Shown here: piece by piece, positions 25,977 through 34,779 of the stretch
How positions within the stretch are numbered: position 1 is the first letter of the stretch
How the letters are laid out: each line of letters opens with the position of its first letter
Translations under genes and position numbers: made by a program
Notes under the pieces: model-generated
Told to the model about the DNA's origin: nothing
Databases searched by the model: none
The model's input: only the letters and a program-made list of their open reading frames with translations
Origin: Echinicola arenosa
GTDB lineage: Bacteria > Bacteroidota > Bacteroidia > Cytophagales > Cyclobacteriaceae
NCBI RefSeq assembly: GCF_014841125.1
Contig: NZ_JACYTQ010000002.1
Location: forward strand, 248,001 to 312,000
DNA: 64,000 bases
Reading direction: 5' to 3'

Positions 25977-27148
25977 ATTTCAATTAATTTACATTTATAA
26001 AAAACACTGTAATCATTCTCTTTTTGTTCGTAGTCCAGATCAAACCACAAATACTGCCGTTCTTGTACCAAAGACAACACTCCCAAGGGATCAGGAACTT
26101 GAATATCGTGACTGAACTTGTTTCCCTCTAAGACTTGAAAATGGGTTTTATTCAGTTGAGCAATTTTCTGAAAAAACACTTCCATTTCATCCTTATGCTG
26201 TTCTTGCAACGATTTCACTTCATCCAATGGCAACCCTTCTGAATATTTTATAAGGAACAAACTGTCTGTCAAAACATCTAACGACTGAATCCCTCCGAAA
26301 TAAAACTGGGTTATGTCAAATTCGAAGTCTGTCTTGTCGGCCTCAATTCCTTTTGCCTCCACAAAATTCTCAATAGGCAAATCAACGGACCAAGCAGGTT
26401 CTTCCCATTCACCTTCCTTATACCCATATAATCTTGACTCATTACTAAATGTGACGAAAAGCATATCTTCTTCACTTGCCAAAATAGGCCTGACATAAAC
26501 ATCATGAAACAATAGCTGATCACTGGAAAACTTGCTTTTGGCAGGAAATGGCACAATCGGAATAAACTTCCCTGATGAAATATCCAAGTACTCCAACTGT
26601 CTGGACTTAAGTTGGTGTTCAATGGACACTCCCAGGTCATTGTACCGGCCCTGCAGTATCGAGACAAACCCTTTCTTCATCGCCACTGTATTTTTGGCCG
26701 ATGGAACGATAAAACGGTAAGAAGCTTCAAAGTCTGGCTCAAAGTGATGAAGCAGATCACCTTTTAAACTGTATTGAAACTGACCTTTATTTGAGCTCAA
26801 TAAAAAAGACTCATTATCTATAAAAACGGGCTTTCCTGTATGGTAATTTCCATATTTCCCAGGACCTTCCCCTTTCAGAACAAACATTCCAATGACCTGG
26901 CCTTGATCTGAAAAAGTCACAAACTTTGAAGCGACCTGATCATACGCCAAAAAACACCTTCCGTTCGGAGAAACATCTTGCAATGCCAGTTTGCCGATGT
27001 AATCCACCACAATAGAGTCAAACAACTCCAATTCAAAATTATTTTCCTGCAGATGGGAAAGACCTTCACTTTTTTTTCCGCAGGACATTAAAAATGTTAG
27101 GATTAGAAAAATAGAACAGGCTAAACGGTGAAACATAAACGAAAACAT
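25973..27148 (-). CDS. Six-bladed beta-propeller lipoprotein, copy 1
   Basis: This 391-residue paralogue of the next gene has a signal peptide with the lipobox LMSC (Cys23). It shows the same block order: an N-terminal ELFDSIVVDYIGKLALQDVS segment corresponds to EIVDSIRLDYRGELEITDID of copy 2, and both have GxGKYGN/GGDNPHP-like turns after blade 1. Late parts diverge strongly, suggesting an old duplication or distinct ligands. It is the first gene of the pair. Confidence 0.7.
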   Translation of the reverse strand: MFSFMFHRLACSIFLILTFLMSCGKKSEGLSHLQENNFELELFDSIVVDYIGKLALQDVSPNGRCFLAYDQVASKFVTFSDQGQVIGMFVLKGEGPGKYGNYHTGKPVFIDNESFLLSSNKGQFQYSLKGDLLHHFEPDFEASYRFIVPSAKNTVAMKKGFVSILQGRYNDLGVSIEHQLKSRQLEYLDISSGKFIPIVPFPAKSKFSSDQLLFHDVYVRPILASEEDMLFVTFSNESRLYGYKEGEWEEPAWSVDLPIENFVEAKGIEADKTDFEFDITQFYFGGIQSLDVLTDSLFLIKYSEGLPLDEVKSLQEQHKDEMEVFFQKIAQLNKTHFQVLEGNKFSHDIQVPDPLGVLSLVQERQYLWFDLDYEQKENDYSVFYKCKLIEI

Positions 27149-27209
27149 TAGTAAGCAACCGAATCTATGAAATCCTTAAAATATTACAAAGAAAAATCCA
27201 GTTCAAAAA

Positions 27210-27239
27210 AAATCCCCGAAGCGGATACTCCGAGGATTT
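27210..27239 (-). terminator. Intrinsic terminator of the ftsY operon
   Basis: Arms at 27210-27218 and 27231-27239 pair in minus RNA (with one G-U) and an eight-T run follows. It lies 23 bp after the ftsY stop. Confidence 0.85.
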
Positions 27240-27261
27240 CATCTATAACGTAGGTTTACTT

Positions 27262-28221
27262 TTACTGTTTTTGTTTGAACAAGGAATCTACAAACTCTGT
27301 TCGATTAAAAATCTGTAGATCAGTCATTTTTTCACCGACCCCAATATACTTTACTGGAATTTTGAACTGATCTGAAATTCCAATAACAACACCTCCTTTG
27401 GCAGTACCGTCTAATTTGGTAATGGCCAGAGCATTGATCTCGGTAGCCTTGGTAAACTCTTTGGCTTGGATAAAGGCATTTTGTCCCGTCGATCCGTCCA
27501 ACACCAATAAAATTTCATGAGGGGCATCATCAATGAACTTTTGCATTACTCTCTTGATCTTGCTCAACTCATTCATCAAATTCACCTTGGTATGAAGCCT
27601 TCCTGCTGTATCCACGATCACCACATCCGCCTCCATTTCTACTGCTTTCTTGACCGTGTCAAACGCAACAGAAGCAGGGTCTGCATTCATCCCATGGGAA
27701 ATAACTGGAACACCAACTCTTTCACCCCACAAGATCAATTGATCCACCGCAGCAGCGCGGAAAGTATCCGCAGCACCTAGCACGACTGATTTCCCTGCAG
27801 ACTTAAACTGGTGCGCCAACTTACCGATAGTGGTGGTTTTCCCCACACCGTTCACCCCCACCACCATGATCACATAAGGCTTTTTATCTTTGGGTAATTC
27901 AAAATTGGTAAGGTCCTCTAAGTTACTTTCCTCAAGCAAACCTACGATTTCCTCCCTTAAAATTTTATCCAGCTCAGCAGTATTGACATACTTATCTCTT
28001 GCCACTCGCTCCTCTATTCGTTGGATGACTTTGATAGTTGTGTCTACACCCACATCAGATGTGATCAGCACCTCTTCCAGCTCATCCAGTACCTCATCAT
28101 CTACTTTGGACTTACCAATAACAGCTTTGCCCAGTTTTGAAAAGAGATTTTCACTGGTTTTTTGAAGGCCTTTGTCCAGGCTCTCCTTTTTATCTTTAGA
28201 AAAAAATCCAAAAATTCCCAT
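27262..28221 (-). CDS. ftsY: Signal recognition particle receptor FtsY
   Basis: This SRP-receptor GTPase docks ribosome-nascent chain complexes at the inner membrane. The product is 319 residues from the chosen ATG at 28221 (MGIFGFFSKDKKESLDKGL), which matches family N-termini better than a start 11 codons upstream. The long acidic A domain of E. coli is absent. The N domain is followed by the G domain with GVNGVGKTTT, DTFRAAA, DTAGR and TKLDGTAKGG. It is the last gene after rpmB, rpmG and a DUF4295 gene, but an internal terminator-like hairpin lies just before it. Confidence 0.95.
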   Translation of the reverse strand: MGIFGFFSKDKKESLDKGLQKTSENLFSKLGKAVIGKSKVDDEVLDELEEVLITSDVGVDTTIKVIQRIEERVARDKYVNTAELDKILREEIVGLLEESNLEDLTNFELPKDKKPYVIMVVGVNGVGKTTTIGKLAHQFKSAGKSVVLGAADTFRAAAVDQLILWGERVGVPVISHGMNADPASVAFDTVKKAVEMEADVVIVDTAGRLHTKVNLMNELSKIKRVMQKFIDDAPHEILLVLDGSTGQNAFIQAKEFTKATEINALAITKLDGTAKGGVVIGISDQFKIPVKYIGVGEKMTDLQIFNRTEFVDSLFKQKQ

Positions 28222-28256
28222 AGTCTTTAACAAATTAGACCTGAATATAATCATAA

Positions 28257-28286
28257 AATCCCTCCCGAATTCAATCGAGAGGGATT
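28257..28286 (-). terminator. Internal terminator/attenuator before ftsY
   Basis: AATCCCTC (28257-28264) and GAGGGATT (28279-28286) form an 8-bp stem with a 14-nt loop, and minus RNA continues with TTTT. It lies between the DUF4295 stop (28319) and the ftsY ATG (28221), so it may reduce read-through from the highly expressed ribosomal genes into ftsY. Confidence 0.6.
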
Positions 28287-28318
28287 ATCCTTTTTGCATT
28301 ACGATTAAAGCAAGGCAA

Positions 28319-28471
28319 TTATTTTGCAAGGGTATCCTTCACCTCAGTGGTGGGTACCATCTCTTCTCTGAAAGTGTATGCTCCGGTTTTCTCAGACTTA
28401 ACTGCCTTGATCACCTTTGCGTATGTTACACCACCTTCTTTTTTCAGGGTTGCTACTACTTTCTTAGCCAT
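28319..28471 (-). CDS. DUF4295 family small protein
   Basis: This 50-residue protein begins MAKKVVATLKKEGG and ends with KDTLAK. It is rich in lysine and has the size, N-terminus and location of the DUF4295 family, found in Bacteroidota directly after rpmG. Its position, between the L33 gene and ftsY, suggests a ribosome-associated role, but no function is established. I found it by direct translation of the minus strand. Confidence 0.85.
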   Translation of the reverse strand: MAKKVVATLKKEGGVTYAKVIKAVKSEKTGAYTFREEMVPTTEVKDTLAK

Positions 28472-28519
28472 ATCTTTTAGGTTTTATTGTCAAGCCTAAG
28501 GCCTAACAGTTCCTCAAAA

Positions 28520-28702
28520 TTATTTAATTTCTTTATGAACCGTTACTTTCTTAAGGATTGGGTTATATTTCTTAAGTTCCAATCTCTCAGTAGTGTTCTT
28601 ACGGTTTTTAGTTGTGATATATCTTGAAGTGCCTGGAACACCACTTGTTTTGTGCTCTGTACATTCCAAAATCACTTGAACTCTGTTTCCTTTCTTAGCC
28701 AT
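28520..28702 (-). CDS. rpmG: 50S ribosomal protein L33
   Basis: This 60-residue ribosomal protein starts [18 protein letters not shown] and contains the family [11 protein letters not shown] core. It has a single cysteine and no CxxC pairs, so it is the zinc-free (C-minus) form. It lies 30 bp after rpmB and about 50 bp before the DUF4295 gene in the same operon. Confidence 0.97.
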   Translation of the reverse strand: MAKKGNRVQVILECTEHKTSGVPGTSRYITTKNRKNTTERLELKKYNPILKKVTVHKEIK

Positions 28703-28732
28703 CGCTCTATCTATTTATTGATTCGGAAATGA

Positions 28733-28975
28733 TTATTTAATGATAATGTGTCCTTCTGCCTGAGCTTCTTTCAAAACAGCGCTGATGCCTTTCTTATTGA
28801 TAGTTCTCAATGCTTTTGAAGAAACCTTCAACGTGATCCAAGCATCCTCTTCTGGCACGTAGAAACTTTTCTTGTGCAAGTTAGGATAAAACTTACGCTT
28901 GGTCTTGTTGTTCGCGTGCGATACATTATTACCTACTCGAGGTCTTTTACCGGTGATGTCACAAACTTTTGCCAT
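28733..28975 (-). CDS. rpmB: 50S ribosomal protein L28
   Basis: This 80-residue ribosomal protein has the typical start [20 protein letters not shown] and the NLHKKSFYV core. Only one cysteine is present, so this is the zinc-free form, consistent with the zinc-free L33 beside it. It is the first gene of the rpmB-rpmG-DUF4295-ftsY operon; its promoter lies in the region shared with the divergent rocD gene. Confidence 0.97.
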   Translation of the reverse strand: MAKVCDITGKRPRVGNNVSHANNKTKRKFYPNLHKKSFYVPEEDAWITLKVSSKALRTINKKGISAVLKEAQAEGHIIIK

Positions 28976-29179
28976 GATATATGATCGTAATTTTTAAGAC
29001 GTTTTTCTAATTGAGTTTGCAAATATCGGAAGTTTTCGGGAATAACCAAAAGAGCTGCCAAAAATTATTCGCTAAATGATTGCTATTCATTGAACTTACC
29101 ATATTCCTTTCAATCTATTGATCTGAAATGGCACTATGGCAACTTTTTTGCTCCACTTCTTATATCTAAAGGCTTTTCC

Positions 29180-29187
29180 TATATTTG
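29180..29187 (+). promoter_or_regulatory. -7 box of rocD (TATATTTG)
   Basis: TATATTTG matches the Bacteroidota -7 consensus TAnnTTTG and lies 44 bp before the rocD start. The nearest TTTG upstream is too far (29147-29150) for a normal -33 box, so only the -7 element is supported. Confidence 0.4.
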
Positions 29188-29230
29188 ATTATATAAGAAA
29201 ACCCAAATATACAACAAAAAAATTAAGGTT

Positions 29231-30472
29231 ATGATTGAATCCATTACATCCAGCAAACAAGCTATCGATTTAGAAAACAAGTACGGTGCTCACAATTACC
29301 ACCCACTGCCTGTAGTATTATCTAAAGGAGAGGGGGTATACATGTGGGATGTAGAAGGAAAAAAATATTACGACTTTTTATCTTCATACTCAGCTGTCAA
29401 CCAAGGTCACTGCCACCCAAGGATAATGGAAACATTGGTAGAACAGGCAGGAACTCTCACCCTTACTTCCAGGGCATTCCACAATGATGTACTTGGGCCA
29501 TTTGAAAAGTTCCTCAGCGAATACTTCGGCTATGACAAAGTATTGCCCATGAACACCGGTGCGGAAGGTGTCGAAACAGCTATTAAAATCGCAAGAAAAT
29601 GGGGCTATGAGAAGAAAGGAATCCCTGAAAACCAAGGAACCATCATCGTAGCTGAAAACAATTTTCACGGAAGAACCACCACTGTCATTTCCTTTTCCAA
29701 TGACGAAAATGCAAGAAAGAATTTTGGACCATATACCCCTGGCTTTATTTCAATTCCTTACGATGATACCGAAGCACTTGAGGAAGTACTCAAAACACAT
29801 GACAATATCATTGGCTACTTGGTTGAACCCATTCAAGGAGAAGCCGGTGTATACGTCCCCAAAGATGGTTATCTAAAAGAAGTTTCTAGGATATGTAAAA
29901 AGCACGGTGTTTTATTTATAGCTGACGAAATCCAGACAGGAATAGCCAGAACCGGCAAAATACTTGCCTGCGATCATGAAGAAGTAAAACCTGACATGTT
30001 GATTTTAGGAAAAGCTATCTCAGGAGGCTTCTATCCAGTCTCAGCAGTATTGGCTGATGACAAGATAATGGAAGTGATTTTGCCAGGCCAACACGGGTCA
30101 ACATTTGGAGGAAACCCATTGGGAGCCAAGGTCGCCATGACTGCATTGAATGTGGTCAAAGATGAAAGGCTAGCTGAAAATGCGGAAAAACTAGGTGAAT
30201 TATTCAGAGCTAGAATCCAAAAGTTGGTGGATAAGTCTCCATTTGTAAAACTTGTTAGAGGAAAAGGTCTATTAAATGCAGTTGTCATTAACGACTCAGA
30301 AGATAGCGAAACGGCCTGGAACATTTGCCTTGCCCTTAAAGAGAATGGACTATTGGCTAAGCCTACTCATGGAAACATTATCAGATTTGCCCCGCCTTTG
30401 GTTATCACAGAAGAACAAATCCACGAGTGTTGTGACATCATTGAAAAGACCATCTCTGAATTCAAACATTAA
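29231..30472 (+). CDS. rocD: Ornithine--oxo-acid aminotransferase
   Basis: This 413-residue PLP enzyme transfers the delta-amino group of ornithine to 2-oxoglutarate, giving glutamate semialdehyde, in arginine/proline metabolism. Landmarks are the opening KYGAHNYHPLPVVL, the MNTGAEGVETAIK block, PLP-binding Asp232 (ADEIQTG) and the Schiff-base lysine Lys261 (LGKAISGGFYP). The KYGAHNYHPLPV phrase is diagnostic of ornithine rather than acetylornithine transaminase. It is monocistronic, with a terminator just after the stop. Confidence 0.95.
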   Translation: MIESITSSKQAIDLENKYGAHNYHPLPVVLSKGEGVYMWDVEGKKYYDFLSSYSAVNQGHCHPRIMETLVEQAGTLTLTSRAFHNDVLGPFEKFLSEYFGYDKVLPMNTGAEGVETAIKIARKWGYEKKGIPENQGTIIVAENNFHGRTTTVISFSNDENARKNFGPYTPGFISIPYDDTEALEEVLKTHDNIIGYLVEPIQGEAGVYVPKDGYLKEVSRICKKHGVLFIADEIQTGIARTGKILACDHEEVKPDMLILGKAISGGFYPVSAVLADDKIMEVILPGQHGSTFGGNPLGAKVAMTALNVVKDERLAENAEKLGELFRARIQKLVDKSPFVKLVRGKGLLNAVVINDSEDSETAWNICLALKENGLLAKPTHGNIIRFAPPLVITEEQIHECCDIIEKTISEFKH

Positions 30473-30494
30473 CAATGACGGTAGATTGTTCAGA

Positions 30495-30522
30495 AGCCCA
30501 GCGCTATTAAAAGTGCTGGGCT
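30495..30522 (+). terminator. Intrinsic terminator of rocD
   Basis: Arms 30495-30505 and 30512-30522 pair fully in plus RNA with one G-U, followed by a T-rich tail. The wobble fits the plus-strand gene. Confidence 0.85.
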
Positions 30523-30646
30523 TTATTATTGAATGCAACAAAACAAAACCTCCCCTCACTACTTCCCCGACCTAAATGCTAACACCTTATACTATAATTG
30601 GACATCAGTAACCTATTACCCTACTCTATAAGACCACAGTTTTTCT

Positions 30647-30654
30647 TAAATTTG
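30647..30654 (+). promoter_or_regulatory. -7 box of hemB (TAAATTTG)
   Basis: TAAATTTG fits TAnnTTTG and lies 29 bp before the hemB start, which would give a leader of about 20 nt. No -33 box at the usual spacing is visible. Confidence 0.4.
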
Positions 30655-30682
30655 CGCTACACTAATTAAAGCACTTCCCCTT

Positions 30683-31651
30683 ATGTATAGAAGACCAAGA
30701 AGAAATCGAAAATCACCAGTCATCCGAAGCATGATTGAAGAAACAAGGCTTTCTGTGAAAGATTTCATCTTTCCAATATTCGTAATCGAAGGAAATAACA
30801 AAAAAGAAGAAGTCTCTTCTATGCCAGGAATTTACAGGCATTCCATAGACCTTCTTTTAAAAGAGATTGAAGAATGCATGAACCTTGGCATCAAAGCATT
30901 TGACATTTTTCCTGCCTACCCTGAAGACAAAAAGGACAAATACGCTTCTGAAAGCTATAATCCGGAGACATTCTATCTTCAAGCTATCCACCAGGTCAAA
31001 AGCGCATTCCCAGAAGCATGCATCATGACAGATGTTGCTATGGACCCGTATAGCTCTGATGGACATGACGGAATCGTTGAAAATGGCAAAATCCTCAATG
31101 ATGAAACCTTGGATATTTTGGGAAAGATGGCAGTGGCCCAAGCTCAAGCAGGCGCTGACATCATCGGCCCTTCTGACATGATGGATGGACGAGTCGCCTA
31201 CCTTAGAGAGTCTTTGGACATTGCAGGATTCAAAGAAACCTCCATCATGTCCTACACTGCCAAATATGCCAGTGCTTTTTACAACCCATTTAGAGATGCA
31301 TTGGACTCAGCCCCTAAAGCAGGCGACAAAAAAACCTACCAAATGGACCCGGCCAATCTTAACGAAGCCCTAATAGAAGCAGAACTGGACGAACTCGAGG
31401 GAGCTGACTTCCTAATGGTTAAACCAGCTTTGGCTTATCTTGACGTCATCAAACTCCTTAAAGAAAACTCACAACTCCCGATAGCCGCTTACAATGTCAG
31501 CGGAGAATACTCCATGATCAAAGCAGCCGGAGAAAAGGGCTGGTTGGACAGTGAAAAAGTCATGCTCGAATCCCTGCTAAGTATAAAGCGAGCTGGCGCA
31601 AGCATTATATTAAGCTACTTTGCCAAGGAATTTGCCCAACTGGTCAAATAA
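30683..31651 (+). CDS. hemB: Delta-aminolevulinic acid dehydratase (porphobilinogen synthase)
   Basis: This 322-residue cytoplasmic enzyme condenses two 5-aminolevulinate molecules to porphobilinogen in heme synthesis. The catalytic lysines are Lys194 (SYTAKYASAFYNPFRDA) and Lys247 (MVKPALAYLD). The metal site DVAMDPYSSDGHDG (117-130) has aspartates where zinc enzymes have cysteines, so it should be the magnesium-responsive, zinc-independent type. Length is typical of the family. It is monocistronic, with a terminator after the stop. Confidence 0.96.
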   Translation: MYRRPRRNRKSPVIRSMIEETRLSVKDFIFPIFVIEGNNKKEEVSSMPGIYRHSIDLLLKEIEECMNLGIKAFDIFPAYPEDKKDKYASESYNPETFYLQAIHQVKSAFPEACIMTDVAMDPYSSDGHDGIVENGKILNDETLDILGKMAVAQAQAGADIIGPSDMMDGRVAYLRESLDIAGFKETSIMSYTAKYASAFYNPFRDALDSAPKAGDKKTYQMDPANLNEALIEAELDELEGADFLMVKPALAYLDVIKLLKENSQLPIAAYNVSGEYSMIKAAGEKGWLDSEKVMLESLLSIKRAGASIILSYFAKEFAQLVK

Positions 31652-31679
31652 TATCCAATACAAGACTTAGTCAGCTTCA

Positions 31680-31708
31680 AAGCCAATCATTCCTCAAATG
31701 ATTGGCTT
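31680..31708 (+). terminator. Intrinsic terminator of hemB
   Basis: Perfect 12-bp stem (31680-31691 with 31697-31708), 5-nt loop, then a T-run. Confidence 0.9.
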
Positions 31709-32084
31709 TTTTAGTTTTTGCATGAAATCCTAACCACTTCCCCACCATTTTTCATGTTTTTCTACAGAACCGGTTATCCTAAACACCAACAACATCAAAT
31801 TCCTTCCTACAAAAATAAATACTGAAAAAGGACCAATAACCAATATTTCCACACCTCACCACTACTTTATATTGCAATTAGAATAAAAAATAGAATTTTT
31901 TCCTACACCACCGTATACGGCAACACATTTTACTGCCATTACGGCTAATCCATTACAAAAAATTTCAAAAATTATTATGGTTACAAAAAACACCTGCAAT
32001 TTCAATTTTCACAACATTTTTAACTTTTTAAGATACTAAACAGCCCTTATATATCTTCATTTATGAATTATTATCAATTATTGG

Positions 32085-32117
32085 TTTGTTTTTTTACATA
32101 AAAAATATTTACCTTTA
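32085..32117 (+). promoter_or_regulatory. Promoter of the ammonium channel gene
   Basis: TTTG (32085-32088) is followed after 21 bp by TACCTTTA (32110-32117), a 7-of-8 match to TAnnTTTG. The spacing is right for the Bacteroidota -33/-7 promoter. The start codon lies 67 bp downstream. Confidence 0.5.
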
Positions 32118-32183
32118 GAATATTATAAATTCACTAACCCATAAAAAATTTCGAAAAATAAGTCTATCTAAACATTCAACTTT

Positions 32184-33494
32184 ATGAAATGGAGTTTTAA
32201 CGACCTAGCCCAGGTAAGTACAGAAGCCCTGACTCAGGGAGCAGATTTAACTGCTGACATCACCCAAAACTTACTAACAACAAACAATGTGTGGATGATG
32301 CTATCCACAGCCCTCGTATTCATTATGCACCTTGGTTTTGCAGGTGTAGAAGCCGGATTTGGCCAAGCCAAAAACACAGTTAACATTCTTTTCAAGAATA
32401 CTGTCACCCCAATCATTGGATTAATGACCTACGCGCTTTGTGGGTTCTTTTTAATGTACCCAGGTTTTGACGTGCCAGGATGGTTTGGGTTTGACGGAGC
32501 AGGCTGGAGCATGTTCTGGTTTTCTCCTGCAGATGCAGACGTAACTGCTGGTTATGCTGATGGTGGCTATACTTATTGGACAGACTTCTTGTTCCAAGCC
32601 ATGTTTGCCGCCACTGCCGCTACTATCGTATCGGGTGCCATTGCCGAAAGGGTAAAACTTTGGGCCTACCTTCTTTTTACAGTAATCTATGTAGGTATAG
32701 TATACCCTATCATCGGAAGCTGGAAATGGGGCGGAGGAGTTCTTGACGATTGGGGCTTCTATGATTTTGCTGGATCTACACTTGTCCACTCTGTTGGTGG
32801 CTGGGGAGCTCTCGCGGGGGTAATCCTTGTAGGCCCTCGTATTGGTAAATATGTAAATGGCAAAACTGTTGATAAACCAGGAGCCAGTGTTCCATTAGCT
32901 GTAATAGGTGTCTTCTTACTATGGTTAGGATGGTTCGGCTTTAACGGTGGATCTGTTCTTTCTGCCGACCCTGCTTTGGTTTCATTTGTATTGGTAACGA
33001 CTTGTCTTGCTGCTTGTGCAGGTGGACTAGGAGGCTTCCTTGCTGGATATTTTGTATTCAAAAGACTAGACCTTGGCATGGTACTGAACGGTATCTTAGC
33101 GGGTTTAGTAGGCATCACTGCAGGTGCTGATGTAATCAACCCGGGGCCAGCCATCATTGTAGGCTTTGTAGCAGGAATTCTTGTAGTACTTTCAGCTGTA
33201 TTCCTTGACAAATTAAAACTTGACGACGTCGTTGGTGCTGTATCTGTCCACTTGACTTGCGGAATATGGGGAACACTTGCTGTAGGTATTTTTTCTACCA
33301 ACCCTGACCATTCCTTCATCACTCAATTGACAGGAGTAGTTATCTGCGGAGTTACTGCCTTTATTTGTGCCTTTGTCATCTTCTACCTATTGAAAGTTAC
33401 AGTAGGCATCAGAGTATCTGAAGAACATGAAAAAACTGGCTTGGATTCTCACGAGCACGGTATCAGAGGATACACGATCGTTTACGACGAATAA
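32184..33494 (+). CDS. amt: Ammonium transporter Amt
   Basis: This 436-residue inner-membrane ammonium channel has about 11 membrane helices. The conserved pore histidines are His202 (TLVHSVGGW) and His356 (VSVHLTCGIWG). Family segments such as GFAGVEAGFGQAKNTVN (51-67) are present. No signal peptide precedes the first helix (about 36-56). No GlnK gene is adjacent. A BBP2-type porin gene follows after 124 bp on the same strand, with a long-loop hairpin between. Confidence 0.96.
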   Translation: MKWSFNDLAQVSTEALTQGADLTADITQNLLTTNNVWMMLSTALVFIMHLGFAGVEAGFGQAKNTVNILFKNTVTPIIGLMTYALCGFFLMYPGFDVPGWFGFDGAGWSMFWFSPADADVTAGYADGGYTYWTDFLFQAMFAATAATIVSGAIAERVKLWAYLLFTVIYVGIVYPIIGSWKWGGGVLDDWGFYDFAGSTLVHSVGGWGALAGVILVGPRIGKYVNGKTVDKPGASVPLAVIGVFLLWLGWFGFNGGSVLSADPALVSFVLVTTCLAACAGGLGGFLAGYFVFKRLDLGMVLNGILAGLVGITAGADVINPGPAIIVGFVAGILVVLSAVFLDKLKLDDVVGAVSVHLTCGIWGTLAVGIFSTNPDHSFITQLTGVVICGVTAFICAFVIFYLLKVTVGIRVSEEHEKTGLDSHEHGIRGYTIVYDE

Positions 33495-33526
33495 AAAACA
33501 TACCACAACCACTATACAACCAAAAG

Positions 33527-33572
33527 ACCCTGCCCAAAGAAAAAACGCCAATCTCTTCTGCTTGGGCAGGGT
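33527..33572 (+). terminator. Long-loop hairpin between amt and porin gene
   Basis: ACCCTGCCCAA (33527-33537) pairs perfectly with TTGGGCAGGGT (33562-33572) across a 24-nt loop. There is no T-run after it, so it may be a weak or regulated terminator, or an mRNA-stabilising structure between amt and the porin gene. Confidence 0.55.
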
Positions 33573-33618
33573 TAATTTACCAGCTAATCCTAACAATCAA
33601 CTAATAATCTAAAGTAAA

Positions 33619-34779
33619 ATGAAAAAACTTCAACTACTAATTGTATTACTCTTTCTAGGCTCTTTTACCACAGTAATGGCCCAAGATTTATCAAAAGTAA
33701 GTATTTCTGGATCTGTTGACGCCTATTATAGAACTAACTTTGGCGCTCCTAACAAGGGAGAAAATGCCCAAGCCCCCGCCACATCTTTTGCCAACCTTCC
33801 TGGATTTGCACTTGGCATGGCCAACATTATCGCTGCCTATGAAGGAGAAAAAGTAGGATTTGTAGCTGACTTGGTTTTTGGACCTAGAGGTGAAGATGCT
33901 GTATTTGGCTCTCCCATGTATGCTGGCGGAATGGCCGGAAGCTCCCAAATTGTCAATCAATTATACATGTACTGGAATGTAAGCGACGGAGTAACATTAA
34001 CCATGGGTAACTTCAACACCTTTTTGGGTTACGAAGTAATCTCCCCAACGGCTAACTTTAACTACTCTACTTCTTACATGTTCTCGTATGGACCTTTCTC
34101 TCACACTGGCCTAAAAGCAGACTTTGCCCTTTCTGACAACTGGTCATTTATGGCTGCGGTGATGAACCCTACAGACATGACTGAATTTAACCTTACAGGT
34201 ACTTATACTGTAGGCGCTCAATTAGGATACACCAATGATAACGGAGGAACTTGGTTAAACATGGTTTATGGCGACCAAGATGGTAAATTGGATGAAGACT
34301 ATCCTATCGCAGCAGGTGACATGTCCGCTGGTACTACTTTCCAAATTGACCTTACTACTGGCTATGACGTTTCCGAAACAGTATACGTTGGTTTGAATGC
34401 CACCTACAACACGACTGCAGCAGGAGAATCCTATAACGGAAGCAGCATCTCTGATGTGGACGGCGATGGCGCAGGCTTCTATGGTGTAGCTGGATACCTA
34501 CAAGCTTCTACTTCAGAAAAATTTGCAGTTGGATTAAGAGGTGAGTACTTCAATGTTTTCAACAGCGGCCTTGACGGCGTAGTTGGATTAGATGATGCTG
34601 GAGACGGAAGTGTATTTGCGGTAACCTTATCTGGAAATGCAAAAATTACGGAAAACTTTACATTGATCCCAGAAGTAAGACTGGACTCAATGTCTGAAGA
34701 AGAGTTCTTCTTAAACAATGACTTGGCAGGATCTAAAAGCTTGTCATCTTTCTTACTAGCAGCCGTATTCTCTTTCTAA
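33619..34779 (+). CDS. OmpL/BBP2-type outer membrane porin
   Basis: This 386-residue outer-membrane protein has a signal peptide (about 1-21, MAQ cleavage) and repeated amphipathic beta strands ending in the terminal Phe (LLAAVFSF), as needed for BAM insertion. The early SISGSVDAYYRTNF and LYMYWNVSDGVTLTMGNF segments fit the BBP2 (OmpL-like) porin family. It follows the ammonium channel gene on the same strand, so it may provide the outer-membrane route for ammonium or a related solute; this is inference from position. A strong terminator follows. Confidence 0.85.
   Translation: MKKLQLLIVLLFLGSFTTVMAQDLSKVSISGSVDAYYRTNFGAPNKGENAQAPATSFANLPGFALGMANIIAAYEGEKVGFVADLVFGPRGEDAVFGSPMYAGGMAGSSQIVNQLYMYWNVSDGVTLTMGNFNTFLGYEVISPTANFNYSTSYMFSYGPFSHTGLKADFALSDNWSFMAAVMNPTDMTEFNLTGTYTVGAQLGYTNDNGGTWLNMVYGDQDGKLDEDYPIAAGDMSAGTTFQIDLTTGYDVSETVYVGLNATYNTTAAGESYNGSSISDVDGDGAGFYGVAGYLQASTSEKFAVGLRGEYFNVFNSGLDGVVGLDDAGDGSVFAVTLSGNAKITENFTLIPEVRLDSMSEEEFFLNNDLAGSKSLSSFLLAAVFSF

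Larger units (their letters stand above)
31652..32183. other. Gene-free region between hemB and the ammonium channel gene
   Basis: This 532-bp region contains the hemB terminator (31680-31708), a perfect 10-bp palindrome CCGTATACGG (31911-31920), and a good -33/-7 promoter (32085-32117). It is AT-rich otherwise. No gene or known RNA is seen; the palindrome could be an operator for nitrogen control. Confidence 0.6.

Noticed and set aside
32759-33322. 187-residue minus-strand frame opposite the ammonium channel gene
   Set aside because: It is rich in Pro, Thr and Ser, as expected from the antisense of a membrane protein gene, and the opposite strand is clearly coding.
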